A DNA stretch of 64,000 nucleotides from Sugiyamaella lignohabitans (GCF_001640025.1 NC_031672.1:868001-932000), one strand, 5' to 3'; shown: positions 32,813-43,683, counted from the first letter of the stretch. The notes: a model not told the origin generated them from the sequence alone. Numbers and translations are program-made.

Positions 32813-33231
32813 TCATTCTTTTTTGCTCCGTCTTTTTGTTGTGTTCAGCGTTTCTGGGGAAGCATGTCATCCAAGTTTATCCCAGAATTGGAGCGTTTAC
32901 CCTCCAACAATTGAGCAGCGACCCGAAAAAAGTAACGGGCTTTGACCAACACAGCTGATAGACAACTAACCTAATAGCTAACAGCGACTTGTCTTGATCT
33001 TGTGAGCTATCTATGTTCTACACTACGCTACACCTATCCAAGAAGTGAATACCATATTAAGCAGTGAAGATAGTCATTCTACTGTTGATGGATCATATTT
33101 ACAAAGGTAAAAAAATAGCACCTTTTGAATCCTAATAGCTTGCGATGTGAAATTACTAGGTCTCCTAGATGGCCTCTTGGGTCCCACTAAGACCCCACAA
33201 GGCAAAAAAAGGTGCAAAAAGAAAGTTTGGA
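32813..33231. other. Spacer between the two tRNA genes
   Basis: A T-rich run follows the tRNA-Lys, as expected for RNA polymerase III termination. Nothing else is recognised. Confidence 0.5.
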
Positions 33232-33323
33232 TGCGAATTCTGCGGATCGAACGCAGGACCTCCAGATATCAGGACTGAAGTCATCTCTTCAGTCTGGCGC
33301 TCTCCCAACTGAGCTAAATCCGC
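33232..33323 (-). tRNA. tRNA-Phe (anticodon GAA) with intron
   Basis: On the minus strand GCGGATTTAGCTCAGTTGG... begins at 33323 and ends with GAATTCGCA at 33232, nearly identical to yeast tRNA-Phe. The anticodon stem CCAGA/TCTGG is split by an intron of about 19 nt after CTGAAG. B box GGTTCGA appears as CGTTCGATC. Confidence 0.96.
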
Positions 33324-33528
33324 TTTTTGTTGAAAAAAATTTCCTCGAGATTGATCCGAGGTATTGCTATTAGCTAATTGTAGACCCAGCTTTAGGGCAC
33401 CACCATCTTTTTAACAAACTTCTAATGGAACGTGACGCCTTGAGGAACTTGTACAATAATTTCGCACTACTGGTCGTTTATTGGCCCCTATTCGCGCGCT
33501 GATAGCCCATTCTGACACGGTCAACAAA

Positions 33529-33618
33529 TCACGTGATCAAGAGTGTGACTGCGAAAAGTTTTCAACATCGATTTCCTAAATAGGAAATAAACACCTAACT
33601 TGCAGCTCGAGCGACTCA
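33529..33618 (+). promoter_or_regulatory. RPS28 promoter module
   Basis: TCACGTGA at 33529-33536, AATAGGAAATA at 33579-33589 (inside a near-palindrome ATTTCCTAAATAGGAAAT) and CGAGCGACTCA at 33608-33618, the same motifs as upstream of RPL6 and RPL34. They lie 110-200 bp before the start codon. Confidence 0.65.
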
Positions 33619-33729
33619 CAGTTGCAAACCACTAGCGAAGGATATACACGAAGCTGAACAGGCACTTGACTTGCACGAATTGTTTAATCTTCAACTGTAA
33701 AGGTCAGATCATACAACAACAAACACACA

Positions 33730-34419
33730 ATGGTATGTTTAAATGGAGCGAAATATGGTTCAGGTGATCAAAAAGAGGAGTAGAGAGTGTATCGAAATAT
33801 GTGTTTCAAGCGAATCAGCCAGGTGCAACCAGGAGCAGCGAATTTTTCATCGGCCGAATGATAAGACGACTGTGGTCAGTTAGAAAGAACAGAATATACT
33901 ACGACTTTGGTATCTAAGAATACTCGACATTTCCAGAGCTTCTGAGGACTTTTATAACGATATCACGACAATTTTTAAACAAACGACACTTGCCACAACA
34001 CATTCGAATTATCAACCCGGCTTTCGCCATGGCATATATGCTTCTAGTTTTTTGTCTAGTTTTTCAGTTCTGCTCACAACTGTTTGACCAGTCTACAACC
34101 TTCACTGACGCCGGCTTACTGATATTGTTTGAAACACATTCTCGTACACTATTACTCTGAAAAGTTCACCAACCTCATGTTTAAGAAACCGACTATGAAT
34201 ACCTACTAACACACTTAGGATACCAAAACTCCTGTTAAGCTCGCTAAGGTCATCAAGGTCCTCGGTAGAACCGGTTCTCGTGGTGGTGTCACCCAAGTCC
34301 GTGTCGAGTTCATCGACGACGAATCCAGATCCATTGTCAGAAACGTCAAGGGTCCCGTCCGTGAGGACGACATCCTCTGCTTGATGGAGTCTGAGCGTGA
34401 GGCCCGTCGTCTCCGATAA
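33730..34419 (+). CDS. RPS28: 40S ribosomal protein S28 (eS28), start codon in its own exon
   Basis: The ATG at 33730-33732 is followed directly by a GTATGT donor; the intron is 33733-34218 (ACTAAC, then TTAG) and exon 2 34219-34419. The spliced 67 residues equal the usual length: M then [20 protein letters not shown], and TQVRVEF and the C-terminal [10 protein letters not shown] are intact. It is a small-subunit structural protein near the mRNA exit region. The single-codon coding part of exon 1 is why the gene is easily missed. It is convergent with the Pho80-type cyclin. Confidence 0.97.
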
Positions 34420-34579
34420 ACAAATCGAATCGCATTATCAACAAAATAAAAGCTTTATATTAAAAAGTTTCAGGGCCTGTCCTGGAATACGACCGTTAAC
34501 TTGTATGTTGTTTCTGTAATTAGAAATTGTTGAGATGAATTGATTATTTTATCTGGCACTAAACTCCACGATGCCCTTC

Positions 34580-34718
34580 TGCCTCCGGCGGCTGGGGCTC
34601 CGCCCCAGACCCTGGTTGCTCCTCTCGCTGCGCTCGAGTCGTTTCTCTAGGATGCCAGGGATCTCCTGCGAAGCAGGAGCAACCAGGGTCTGGGGCGGAG
34701 CCCCAGCCGCCGGAGGCA
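34580..34718. repeat. GC-palindrome element, full length, between convergent genes
   Basis: It lies 160 bp after RPS28 and 63 bp after the cyclin stop. Arms match at the variable site (CCCTGGTTGCTCC / GGAGCAACCAGGG). Left end type CTCGCTGCGCTCGAG, right end hairpin CTCCTGCGAAGCAGGAG. Confidence 0.95.
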
Positions 34719-34781
34719 CGGTGTCTAGGGAGATTATGAATTAATTATTAGGATAAATAGTGTGAGATAGCGGGAAGAATG

Positions 34782-37700
34782 CTAAATGGTGGACATGGGG
34801 TGTGGCGAGCTGTGGACGGCTTCTTTTTGCCAGAACCGGAGGAGCAGGTCGGCGTAGCGCTGGAGCTCTTCGAGCGAGATCATGAGTCGGAAGTCGGTGA
34901 GGAGTAGGAACTGGAGCTCCAGGTGGTTGAGTTCGTCCACTGGCAGACCACCGACTTTGGCGTAACGAGAGTTCTTGTAAAAGATGTCCGAGAAGAATTT
35001 GCTGGCTACAGTGACGCCGGCTATGATCAGTCTGTGAATGTTGTAACTGTCCATGACGAATAATTGAGGCTGGTCAGGGTGGTCAGGGTCGGTGGATCCA
35101 CCAGGGTGGTTCGTAGTTCCCGAGGCAGAACCTGCCATGACACCAGAAGGAGACAGCTCGCCAGAATTGGCTCGCTGGGCTATTCGGTCGAAATACACTA
35201 GAAGCGAGATAAACACCTCGTTGGTGGTGGGACAGTATTTGAGAATACGGGACAGGTACGCATGGAGACTGATGGCCGGGATGTTGCGACCATGGAATGC
35301 GAGAACGTTGGCGGTGAACCTGTCAGAGGTATCAGCTATCTCCGAAGCTTGGTAGTTGTGGGGATGTAGAGCGTCGTTGGCATCTATAATCTTCTGTAGT
35401 AATACTGTTAACATGACCAGCACGTCAGGGACAGGGTGATTGGCAATATCGAGGTGTGGACCAGGATGGGCTGCTGAGTATTGTCGGTTAAACTCATCTC
35501 CTGTGGCAGAACCGGTTCCTGGTGCTATATTCACACCAGAACCATCGTCAGTAGTACCAGGTGTGCCTCGTTGAGAGGTTATTCCTTGGTTTGTAATCGG
35601 AGGCAGTTCGTTAGTTTGTCCAGTTGTATGTCCATGTATCGAGGATCCAGTCTGTTGCTGTTGCTGTTGGTTACCGAAAACTGCTGAAGATGTGGTTGAT
35701 GGCGACTGGTAGCTCGGTTGGAATGAGTCGGCTGGGGTGTTGAATTCGTCAGTAGCAGTGTCCATTGGAGAAGACGACGGGTTGTGGGTGGTCACAGCGC
35801 CGAAATCAGCACTGGTATCGGCAGACGAGGCAGCAGACACTTGTTCTCGGGAAATGTTAGTTGTGGTTGACGAGGGATGAGGCAGAAAGTTCTGTTGTCC
35901 AGACGAATTATTGCCTGCAGGTACCTGACCAGGTACCTGACCAGGTACTCCGGGCGTTGATGATACTCCAGTAGCTGATGATGGAGTATAACTTCCAGGT
36001 CCACTATTATTGGTGATGTTTGTGAACCTTGAGAATCCCGAACTAGCAGGTCCAGAACTGGAAAAGTTGACAGGATCTGAGCTGTATGGTTGTTGTTGTT
36101 GTTGGAAAGGACCAGGTTGTCCACTGGCAACTAAACTATTATGGCGACTGTTTGTACGGGGATTAGGATACGGAAAGTTAGAGGTTGATGTTGTCAGCTG
36201 TTGGTTACCAGAAGCAGAGAATGACGATTGTCGTGAGACAGTGGCTCTAGACGGTGATGCATTATTAGGAGTGTTATTAGCAGTTGAGTTGTTACTGCTG
36301 CCACTATTACTACTGGCAGCCAGTTTCGATGTCAGCAGAGATGTCCGCACCACGTTTCCTGGTTGAACGAGTTTACCAGCAAACGACGACGACGAATTAA
36401 CTGCTGGATTAGCATTCTCACTGGCAGAATCGCCTGTGATTGGTGAAGATGCGTATATTCCAGTTCTATCATTCAAAGAGCTATTGGCAGTAGCAAACGA
36501 CGTGAAATTAGTATTAAAAGCGCTACTCCCAACAACACCTCCGCCACCTCCTCCTCCTCCGACACTACTGGCACCTATACTAGCAGCACCTCCATTATAT
36601 GGATATGAAGAATATGAAGAGAAGCTGTTAGAAGGCTGAGCTGATTTGTAGGAAGAAGATACCGAAGAAGGTAGATTAGTATGAGGAGCGAGTCGAGAGC
36701 CCGAAGAAGGAGAGAAAAATGCAGATGTCGCAGCAGTACCTGGCGAAGTGCCAATACTGCCCGGTACCAGGCCAGCCGCTATTGAGGTGACAGACGGGTC
36801 ATCGCGAAACGAATGAGCTCCTCCTTGTAAAGCATGTGCCTGTACCAAGTTGCTGGTACTGTTGTGTCTAGACGAAGGCCCCAGGGGGTAATTCTGGCCA
36901 AATGAGCCTACAAACGATGAAGACGATCCTGGTCCAATACCCGGTTGTTGCTGCTGCTGTTGTTGCTGTTGTTGTTGCTGGCCAAACTGATTCAAACCGA
37001 TTCCAATTCCACTGCCAGAACTGCCCATTGGTAAAGGTTGTTGTTTCTGTAGAGATTGGAGCTGGTGGAGATGGCGTTCGCGGTCAATAGCCGAATGTGA
37101 CTGGGCCAGATACTGGGTCTGGCCCTGGATCTGGTTCGAAAACTGGGATTGCGACTGAACCTGGACCTGCGGTTGGCTCTGGAGCTGTGAATTCTGGGAT
37201 TGGACTTGGCCTTGGGTCTGCTGGTCCTGATTCTGAGTGTTCTGAGTAGCAGGAGATTCTGAAACAGAAGACTGACCAAGACCCTGAACTCCAGTATCGA
37301 CATCCACCATATTCAAACCATCTCGCGGGACCGACGACGAGTCACCAGACCCCGGAATACCCACGGGCCGCGCATGTTGCATGTTCTGGAGCTGTCTGGC
37401 AAACGCCTGTTGAGCGAGCTGCTGCTGCTGGAGATATTGGTACTGGTACGCAGCAGCACCAGACCCCACGCTGCCACTGCCACTACCACTGCCAGAACTC
37501 GACCCCGACGGCAGTCCATGGTCTATCGCGGTGCCTTCAATGACGGTGATCTCAGGCTGGTGCGGATCTTCGTCCATCGTCGAGCTTGTATTCTAAACCT
37601 GTTAGCTGTGTTTCCCGGTGCCACGCTGCCTCCGGCGGCTGGGGCTCTGCCCCAGACCCCGTGGCTCCTGCTTCGCAGGAGACTGCTGGGACCGTCGACG

Positions 37701-37792
37701 CCCGACTCGAGCGAAGCGAGAGGAGCAGCGGGGTCTGGGGCGGAGCCCCAGCCGCCGGAGGCAATGCCCCCCCTAAAAAGTGAACTTACCAT
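34782..37792 (-). CDS. Pho80/Pcl-type cyclin with long low-complexity N-terminus, start codon in its own exon
   Basis: Proposed exon 1 coding part is only ATG (37792-37790); the intron 37789-37593 has a GTAAGT donor, GCTAAC branch point and TAG acceptor, and exon 2 is 37592-34782. Splicing gives MNTSSTMDEDPHQPE..., 937 residues; the alternative is a start at the internal ATG 37577. The first ~715 residues are Gln/Ser/Asn/Gly-rich with Q and G runs. The last ~215 form a Pho80-family cyclin box (TNEVFISLLVYFDRI, FVMDSYNIHRLIIAGVTVAS, KVGGLPVDELNHLELQFLLL). Such cyclins direct the Pho85 kinase in phosphate, glycogen or cell-cycle control; the class most resembles Pcl6/Pcl7/Pho80. A basic-gap insertion (about 30 residues, GELSPSGVMAGSAS...) splits the box. 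The intron carries a full GC-palindrome element. Confidence 0.88.
37627..37763. repeat. GC-palindrome element, full length, inside the Pho80-type cyclin intron
   Basis: On the gene strand it begins 26 nt after the donor and ends 34 nt before the 3' splice site. Its + strand left arm has the CTCCTGCTTCGCAGGAG hairpin and its right arm the ACTCGAGCGAAGCGAG end. Confidence 0.95.
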
Positions 37793-38490
37793 TTCCCGGG
37801 ACTGATGTGTGACATGTAGTTTAAGTGAGACAGCCAGAAACGGGCGGGTTGACGAGGTGTGAACCGGAGAAGTGGGTGTTGAGGGGGATTAAGTCGCTAT
37901 CGCGTGTAAATCGGTTGTGATTTGTTCGGCGGGTCAATGGCGGTTGTGAGAGGTTGATGAACCAATTGAGATTGGGATCACGGGGTTTATAGAGTGAGAA
38001 TGGGTGAGAATGGGGTCGTGGTGTTGTTGAGGCGCGAATCTGGGTTGGTCTGATAAACGAGGTTCTACTGCGAGGAACGGCCTGATTCGCGGGTTGGGCC
38101 TCTGGCACGTGTGAATAGACACTGGTGGTTCGCGGTGATTTCAGTGGGTGGTATTTTGACGGACCACTGGATTTCTGTGATGAGTTTCTGCTGCTGGAAA
38201 TACGCCGGTGTGCGTAGTCTTCTATGTCTATGGCCAACAGAGATGGGGAATTGTGAAATTCGGCACGATCGATGGTCAAGCCCAAAACTGCCCTTATTCG
38301 TCTCGCTCGCTTGAATGTATACAAATGCAGCTGCGGGTACCCACGCTCCTGACGGGACGGATCAATGCTACATGCTCCCGCTGCAGCTCCCGCTGCTGCT
38401 GGTCCGTTAATATACGGCTTAGCATTGGCGCATATTTTTTAAGCCGCCGGGTCGGCGACCGTTAATAGGGGAGCCAGGGGATGAGGGAAC

Positions 38491-38545
38491 TGCCTCCGGC
38501 GGCTGGGGCTCCGCCCCAGACCCCGTGGCTCCTGCTTCGCAGGAG
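38491..38545. repeat. GC-palindrome half element (left arm)
   Basis: Left arm ending in CTCCTGCTTCGCAGGAG; followed by TTTGCTGGGACC, the usual start of the inter-arm spacer, but no second arm. Confidence 0.92.
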
Positions 38546-39296
38546 TTTGCTGGGACCCTGGAGTGGTAGAGCGATAGAGGAGAGAGAGAGAATGGGAGAA
38601 TGGGCCTGGGGTAGGGGTCTGAGTCCCTGCTTCCAGCAGCTGGTTACCTCGTTAGCCTATGCCGCCTGTGCCATTTCGTGGTAACAGCTTTGCCAGGACC
38701 GGCTCAGAGTTTATCCAATTTATGTCCGTGGTATGGTCCGACTTTTTATTTTTTTATTTTTTTATTTTTTTTGGTGATTTTGGGTGGCCCTGTGGTTTCT
38801 TAGTGGATGGATCCTGGATGATAAGAGAGTACGGCAATAGGTAGTTCCTGCGTCTCGGATCTTCGACGACTGTGATCTGGATACAAATCCAGAACCGAGT
38901 ACCAAGTATCACTGTAAAAGAGGTTTTTTTATATATATATATTGCTATTATATTTTGTTGGTGCTGAATCAAAAATGGTCTCGATTTTAGTTTTGGTAAT
39001 TGGTAGTTGATAGTTGAGAGTTGTTAGTGGTATGTTTGTTGTAGATAGTCATCTGTGTCGAGTGTCGTCAGTCGCTGTGCTCTGTGCTTTCTCTGTCGGT
39101 TGTCAAGCTTCAACAATGAGAGCCACTACATTTCCATCACAGATCACATTATAACTTAGCTAGCAGGTGTCAAATCTGGTTCTTGGGCTACAATATTATA
39201 TATATTACTGGGTAATTCTATAAGACTGATTATCGGAATTATTTGTATTGGCTCGATGTCAGTGATCCACAGGGGAGTTGCTTGCGGACCTGCATA

Positions 39297-39315
39297 TAGC
39301 TAGCTAGCTAGCTAG
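39297..39315. repeat. TAGC tetranucleotide repeat
   Basis: Nearly five perfect TAGC units, noncoding. Confidence 0.85.
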
Positions 39316-39902
39316 AATCTCATTGAACCCCACACCGAGTAGCGAGTAGCAGAATGGATGTGAGTATGTATTAAATAGAACAGTTTCAGACACTACCGAC
39401 AAAGTGAAAAGAGATGGATGTTTTGATTTATTAAGGACGGGTTTACAAGAATTTAGCTATCTTCCATTAACTCAGTTGATATAAAATAATAGGTCAGTCT
39501 GATAGTAGCTGTAGCACCTGCATGGACCTTAGAACCAAGGCTGATCCAGCCAAGCGAGGAGCACAAAAACAAACAAATAAGTCTAAATTAATTGTGCTCA
39601 TATATTTCATTAGACTAGCCACCAGCTATCATTTCAATGTTAAGTGACATGTCGAGCTTTTTAGTTACCGCTAATCTGGCGGGCTTACGGTTGCTTCTAT
39701 AGTGGACATAGATTATGGTCTGAGAAATTGTGTGATTAAGATTTCGAGTCTGTACTCAAGCCCGCTGAATCTACGGGTGGTAGTCTTTTTACCGGGATGG
39801 TTTGTAGCGAACGTGAGAATTGAATATTTTCTTTCGGTAATGAGAGCTTGTTCTCCCTTCGTACTGCTGTATCCTGTTAAGATAACAGCATTGTGTGGGA
39901 AA

Positions 39903-39957
39903 CTCCTGCGAAGCAGGAGCAACGGGGTCTGGGGCAGAGCCCCAGCCGCCGGAGGCA
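39903..39957. repeat. GC-palindrome half element (right arm)
   Basis: Right arm with CTCCTGCGAAGCAGGAG hairpin in the upstream region of PET117, not close to a gene 3' end. Confidence 0.92.
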
Positions 39958-40409
39958 ACGAGTCACTCGTTGATTTGAAAAAAATGAAGTTCACTTCAGG
40001 ATCCATATGTTGCGAGTATCTCACGTGAATATTGCTTGTATATACAGTCAACACAGTAGTTTTTGATCTGCCATTCTGGACAGCTATTTTGAAGAACTCG
40101 AGGGCTATGGCTTGTTGGTTACCATCTATGTGAAAACTATTGTAAAATAGATTGTCGTAGAACTGGGGAACCAGCTGCTCAGATGTGTATACAAATGGGC
40201 AAAAAAATTACCCCTGACACTTCCCTTTTTAAACATGCAGAGCCGACGATCTGGCGCAGCGGCGGCTACAACTGGCTAATTTGCTCAGTGAGCCTTCGAA
40301 ACATGCGACGAAGGTAGCACGATATCCAAACTCAGTTTCAGTCTTAGTTATAATCAAGTCGACTTTCTAGCACATTCAGACTTATTTGTCAGATCAGGAT
40401 CCTGCCGCC

Positions 40410-40895
40410 ATGTCCACAGCATCCAAAATCACCTTTGGAACGACGCTCCTAGCGAGCATAGGGACCGTTGTGTTCGTCCACAACATGCAAGCCAATGAAA
40501 GAGAGGTAAGTTTGTAACAGCCCATTTCCCCGTTCCCCTGGCCACTTCTCAGACCAATTCTTTCCGTGGCCGTGAGAATCTCCTGCGAAGCAGGAGCAAC
40601 CAGGGTCTGGGGCGGAGCCCCAGCCGCCGGAGGCATCTGTCCAACCCCAGAAAGCTAACCCCTACAGGCACTTCACCAAGGACCCATCAAAGACCAGGAG
40701 CGAATGAGACTGAAACGTGAGGCGGCAGCCAGCGCTGCTCAGGCCGCAGTTGGCCAGCCCGTCGAAATGACAAGGGCACAGAAACTGCGTGCTGCCGAGT
40801 ACGAGCTACAGAAATCGTTGCGTGACCAGTACTCTAAAGTACAAACGGTATCCGATGGACCGAAAGAGGACACCGACACTCCCAGCAGTACCTGA
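40410..40895 (+). CDS. PET117: Cytochrome c oxidase assembly protein Pet117, one intron
   Basis: Exon 1 is 40410-40505, the intron 40506-40667 (GTAAGT donor, GCTAAC branch point, CAG acceptor), exon 2 40668-40895; 107 residues. The N-terminus MSTASKITFGTTLLASIGTV forms the single membrane anchor typical of Pet117, followed by HNMQANEREALHQGPIKD, where the exon join restores the conserved REALHQGPIKD. YELQKSLRDQY matches the family C-terminal motif. Pet117 is an inner mitochondrial membrane protein that couples heme a synthase Cox15 to complex IV assembly. The middle Ala/Arg segment is longer than in S. cerevisiae. The intron contains a GC-palindrome half element. Confidence 0.94.
40580..40635. 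repeat. GC-palindrome half element (right arm) inside PET117 intron
   Basis: Right arm only; begins 74 nt after the donor and ends 32 nt before the 3' splice site, the same 3' distance as in the other three element-bearing introns. Confidence 0.93.
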
Positions 40896-40998
40896 TTTCT
40901 CCTCTGAACCCACGGCCATCCCTCGAGCAATGGCTGTCCACCCTGTAAATAGCATGTATGACCCCCCGCAAACGGATATTTATTTGTATATCGGAGTC

Positions 40999-41389
40999 TG
41001 CCTCCGGCGGCTGGGGCTCCGCCCCAGACCCTGGTTGCTCCTCTCGCTTCGCTCGAGTCGTTTTCGGCTGGGCGTCGCGAGCGGGGTGTCTGCAGGGTCC
41101 ACTCACTCAGCAGCATGAACTCATGCAGGGTCCAGTGATAGAAAATCCCCATCTTTCAATACACTCGGTTACAAATAACACGACCACAAGCTCAAACCAG
41201 CGCCTGAATCTTTCGTATACTGACAGCCAGCTCACTAGCTCTAAAATTCGCCCATAAGGAACCCAGTCACGTGACAACAAAATATGAGTTTCCGACTCTA
41301 ATTCTTCAAGAGCAAGGACCCCCTTCCCGACTCGAGCGAAGCGAGAGGAGCAACCAGGGTCTGGGGCGGAGCCCCAGCCGCCGGAGGCA
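40999..41389. repeat. GC-palindrome element with 267-bp spacer
   Basis: Left arm 40999-41060 and right arm 41328-41389 are exact inverted partners including the rarer CCCTGGTTGCTCC variant. The spacer contains part of the RPL34 upstream region and a GTCACGTGAC palindrome. The left arm lies 103 bp after the PET117 stop. Confidence 0.92.
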
Positions 41390-41508
41390 GACCCTGTTCC
41401 CGCCAACTCCCCTCCAGGGTTGGGGTAAGCACTGACCGGGGAGAAGTTGTGGTTGTGACGCTTTATTTCCTATTTGGGTAATGTGAAAGTTACAGTTGCA
41501 GCGACTCA
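41266..41508 (+). promoter_or_regulatory. RPL34 promoter module
   Basis: GTCACGTGAC at 41266-41275, TATTTCCTATT at 41464-41474 (exact inverse of AATAGGAAATA) and AGCGACTCA at 41500-41508, about 100-350 bp before the start. Same motif set as RPL6 and RPS28. Confidence 0.6.
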
Positions 41509-41611
41509 TACTTTTCACGCAGGTTCGCCATAGGCGATTTGATATACGATTTTTCGATACTACCGAAGACGACCATCTCACCCATCGACGGATCGCAGAA
41601 CACCACCAAAA

Positions 41612-42493
41612 ATGGCTCAAAGACTTACTTACAGAAGAAGAAATCCATGTATGTATTGAACGAGAGACACGAATACTGGTTTAGAATATTGATTGTTGCT
41701 GGCAAGATCGAGAGAGACGACGTTTTATTGAAATGACATCGACCAAATAACAGCAGAACGAGCGATACAACTGAGGCGACAGAGTTTATGAGGAGTTTGA
41801 CGAAGCTATGAGGAGCATGATCTAAATATTTTTTATCGAGTGAAGTTAGCAAAGAGGTTTTCTTCGGAAATTTTAGTTATTTTTTCACGACTGAGTTAAG
41901 ACTTGACCGACATAGCAAGACGGCCTTCTGAATATCACAACTCGACCTCTTTATGATCAAGAAATGGGACTCTATCGATACTACAACAACGGACACGATG
42001 CTTGAGCTATATCTCGTCAGCGACTTTTTCGACAATTAAATTAGCACACTATTTCGAACAGCCGACCCGTCTGTATTCTAAACCATATTCATGATTGTCT
42101 CAACCACAACCAATTACTCCCTTCATAATACTAACTCTCCTAGACAACACCAGATCTAACAAGGTCAAGGTCATCAAGACCCCCGGTGGAAACCTCAGAT
42201 ACCTTCACGTCAAGAAGAACGGTACCAGACCCAACTGCGGTGAGTGCGGTACTGCTCTCCCCGGTATCCCCGCCCTTCGTCCTCGTGAATACGCCACCAT
42301 CTCTAGACCCAAGAAGACCGTTCAACGTGCCTACGGTGGTTCTCTCTGTGCCACCTGTGTCAAGGACAGAGTTGTCCGTGCTTTCTTGATCGAGGAGCAA
42401 AAGATCGTTAAGAGAGTCCTCAAGGACACCGCCGAGAAGGAGAAGGCTGCTGAGAAGCCCAAGAAGAAGTCCAAGTCTGCTTCCAAGAAATAA
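41612..42493 (+). CDS. RPL34: 60S ribosomal protein L34 (eL34), one intron
   Basis: Exon 1 is 41612-41648 ([12 protein letters not shown] plus one base), the intron 41649-42143 (GTATGT donor, ACTAAC, TAG acceptor), exon 2 42144-42493; 128 residues. The join restores [20 protein letters not shown], the eL34 hallmark. Two CxxC pairs (PNCGECG and LCATC) form the zinc-ribbon-like site, and [12 protein letters not shown] is conserved. The Lys/Ala-rich tail is typical. It is a structural protein of the large subunit. The unspliced frame would start with an unrelated [10 protein letters not shown], which is intron sequence. Confidence 0.97.
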
Positions 42494-42578
42494 GCATTTT
42501 TTAATGAACCATTTGTATCTGCTTATTTAAAAATAAAATAAAACTTCCATCATTCAGGTAATCTTTTGTTGGCGGGTC

Positions 42579-42640
42579 TGCCTCCGGCGGCTGGGGCTCC
42601 GCCCCAGACCCTGGTTGCTCCTCTCGCTGCGCTCGAGTCG
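42579..42640. repeat. GC-palindrome half element (left arm), first of a direct pair
   Basis: 85 bp after the RPL34 stop. The arm and its right flank recur 140 bp further on, so the two copies are tandem rather than inverted. Confidence 0.92.
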
Positions 42641-42718
42641 GTGCTGGGGGTTGTGGCTTTGAGGTTTTGGTGAAGGAGGGTGAAATTCCAACATTATCGC
42701 AGTTGTTTTTGACGGGTC

Positions 42719-42780
42719 TGCCTCCGGCGGCTGGGGCTCCGCCCCAGACCCTGGTTGCTCCTCTCGCTACGCTCGAGTCG
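42719..42780. repeat. GC-palindrome half element (left arm), second of a direct pair
   Basis: Differs from the first copy by one base in the arm (CTACGCTCGAG for CTGCGCTCGAG) and leads straight into the 98-bp tandem duplication. Confidence 0.92.
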
Positions 42781-42785
42781 GTACC

Positions 42786-42981
42786 GGGGCTGCGGCAGTG
42801 AGGTTTAATTAGTGAGATTAAAAATATAGCAGCTTTTATTTCTCGTATATGCTATTCGACTCTGATTGACAAGCTGGCTCAAAGGGGCTGCGGCAGTGAG
42901 GTTTAATTAGTGAGATTAAGAATATAGCAGCTTTTATTTCTCGTATATGCTATTCGACTCTGATTGACAAGCTGGCTCAAA
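42786..42981. repeat. 98-bp tandem duplication
   Basis: Copies 42786-42883 and 42884-42981 differ at one position (ATTAAAAATATAG against ATTAAGAATATAG), so the duplication is recent. Each unit begins GGGGCTGCGGCAGTGAGG and ends GCTGGCTCAAA. Confidence 0.95.
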
Positions 42982-43683
42982 AGTGGATTCTCCTACTAAT
43001 CGCTATTGTCAGATGCTGTGTTAAACGGTGTAGATTCGTAAGCCAATATCCGATATGAATTGCGACATACTTGCTCTTTGACTTGCGAAAGCTCGCAGCA
43101 GAATAATTCTATTACTTACAATCAAAATGCACCCATTGCTCGATGGACTGAGTGTCACAATTGCAGCCAAATGCCTTTAGAGGGCTCAGATTGAGGCATG
43201 AATGGCAGTACAAAATCCCTGAACTTTGACTGTCATGATTAAACAAATGATCTCATCTACAACAAGATAGTGACGGAAAGTGAGTAGAGCTGACTCCAGA
43301 TCGATAATCGCAAAAATGCAGACCGAAACAGCTAGATCAGAGACGCAGGGTCTGATGCGAGATTAGAGTGGTAGATGCAGCAGGAGTGGTACAGAGAGAC
43401 AAGCTTATCTGGGACTGCTGCATGTCATGGGTTAGTGATCTTGAATGACTCGCGAGATAAGTACTACACTTTCTCTTACAAAAAAGGTCGTCAAATGCTA
43501 TATTAGATAGATATAAGGCATAGTGTTACTACCCACTGTTGAAGGTGACGCTGTGGAGCCTGCAGATTTTCGCACCAGACACAGCCTCGAAGAGTGATAA
43601 CCCTCTAAGGTGACCTCTGACCACAAGTGGCTCCAAATCAGCAGTTCCACTTGTTCCAGCGAATTCCCGGGACCGTAGACGCC
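42982..43683. other. Intergenic region upstream of HSP104
   Basis: No gene recognised; only short open frames. Confidence 0.6.

Larger units (their letters stand above)
37793..40409. other. Divergent intergenic region between cyclin and PET117
   Basis: No gene is supported. An open frame at 37821-38324 (-) has no domain. The region holds two GC-palindrome half arms, a T/A low-complexity run at about 38743-38772, a TAGC tetranucleotide repeat and, at 40021-40028, a TCACGTGA site. Confidence 0.6.

Noticed and set aside
31125..33729. Retrotransposon or solo LTR next to the tRNA genes.
   Set aside because: No terminal repeat, primer-binding site or reverse transcriptase fragment could be seen by eye.
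37821..38324. 167-codon open frame on the minus strand upstream of the cyclin.
   Set aside because: No recognisable domain, His/Arg/Pro/Ser-rich, and it overlaps the presumed promoter region of the cyclin.
42095..42143. Start [16 protein letters not shown] for RPL34.
   Set aside because: This is the end of the intron; the spliced exon 1 at 41612 gives the conserved [19 protein letters not shown].
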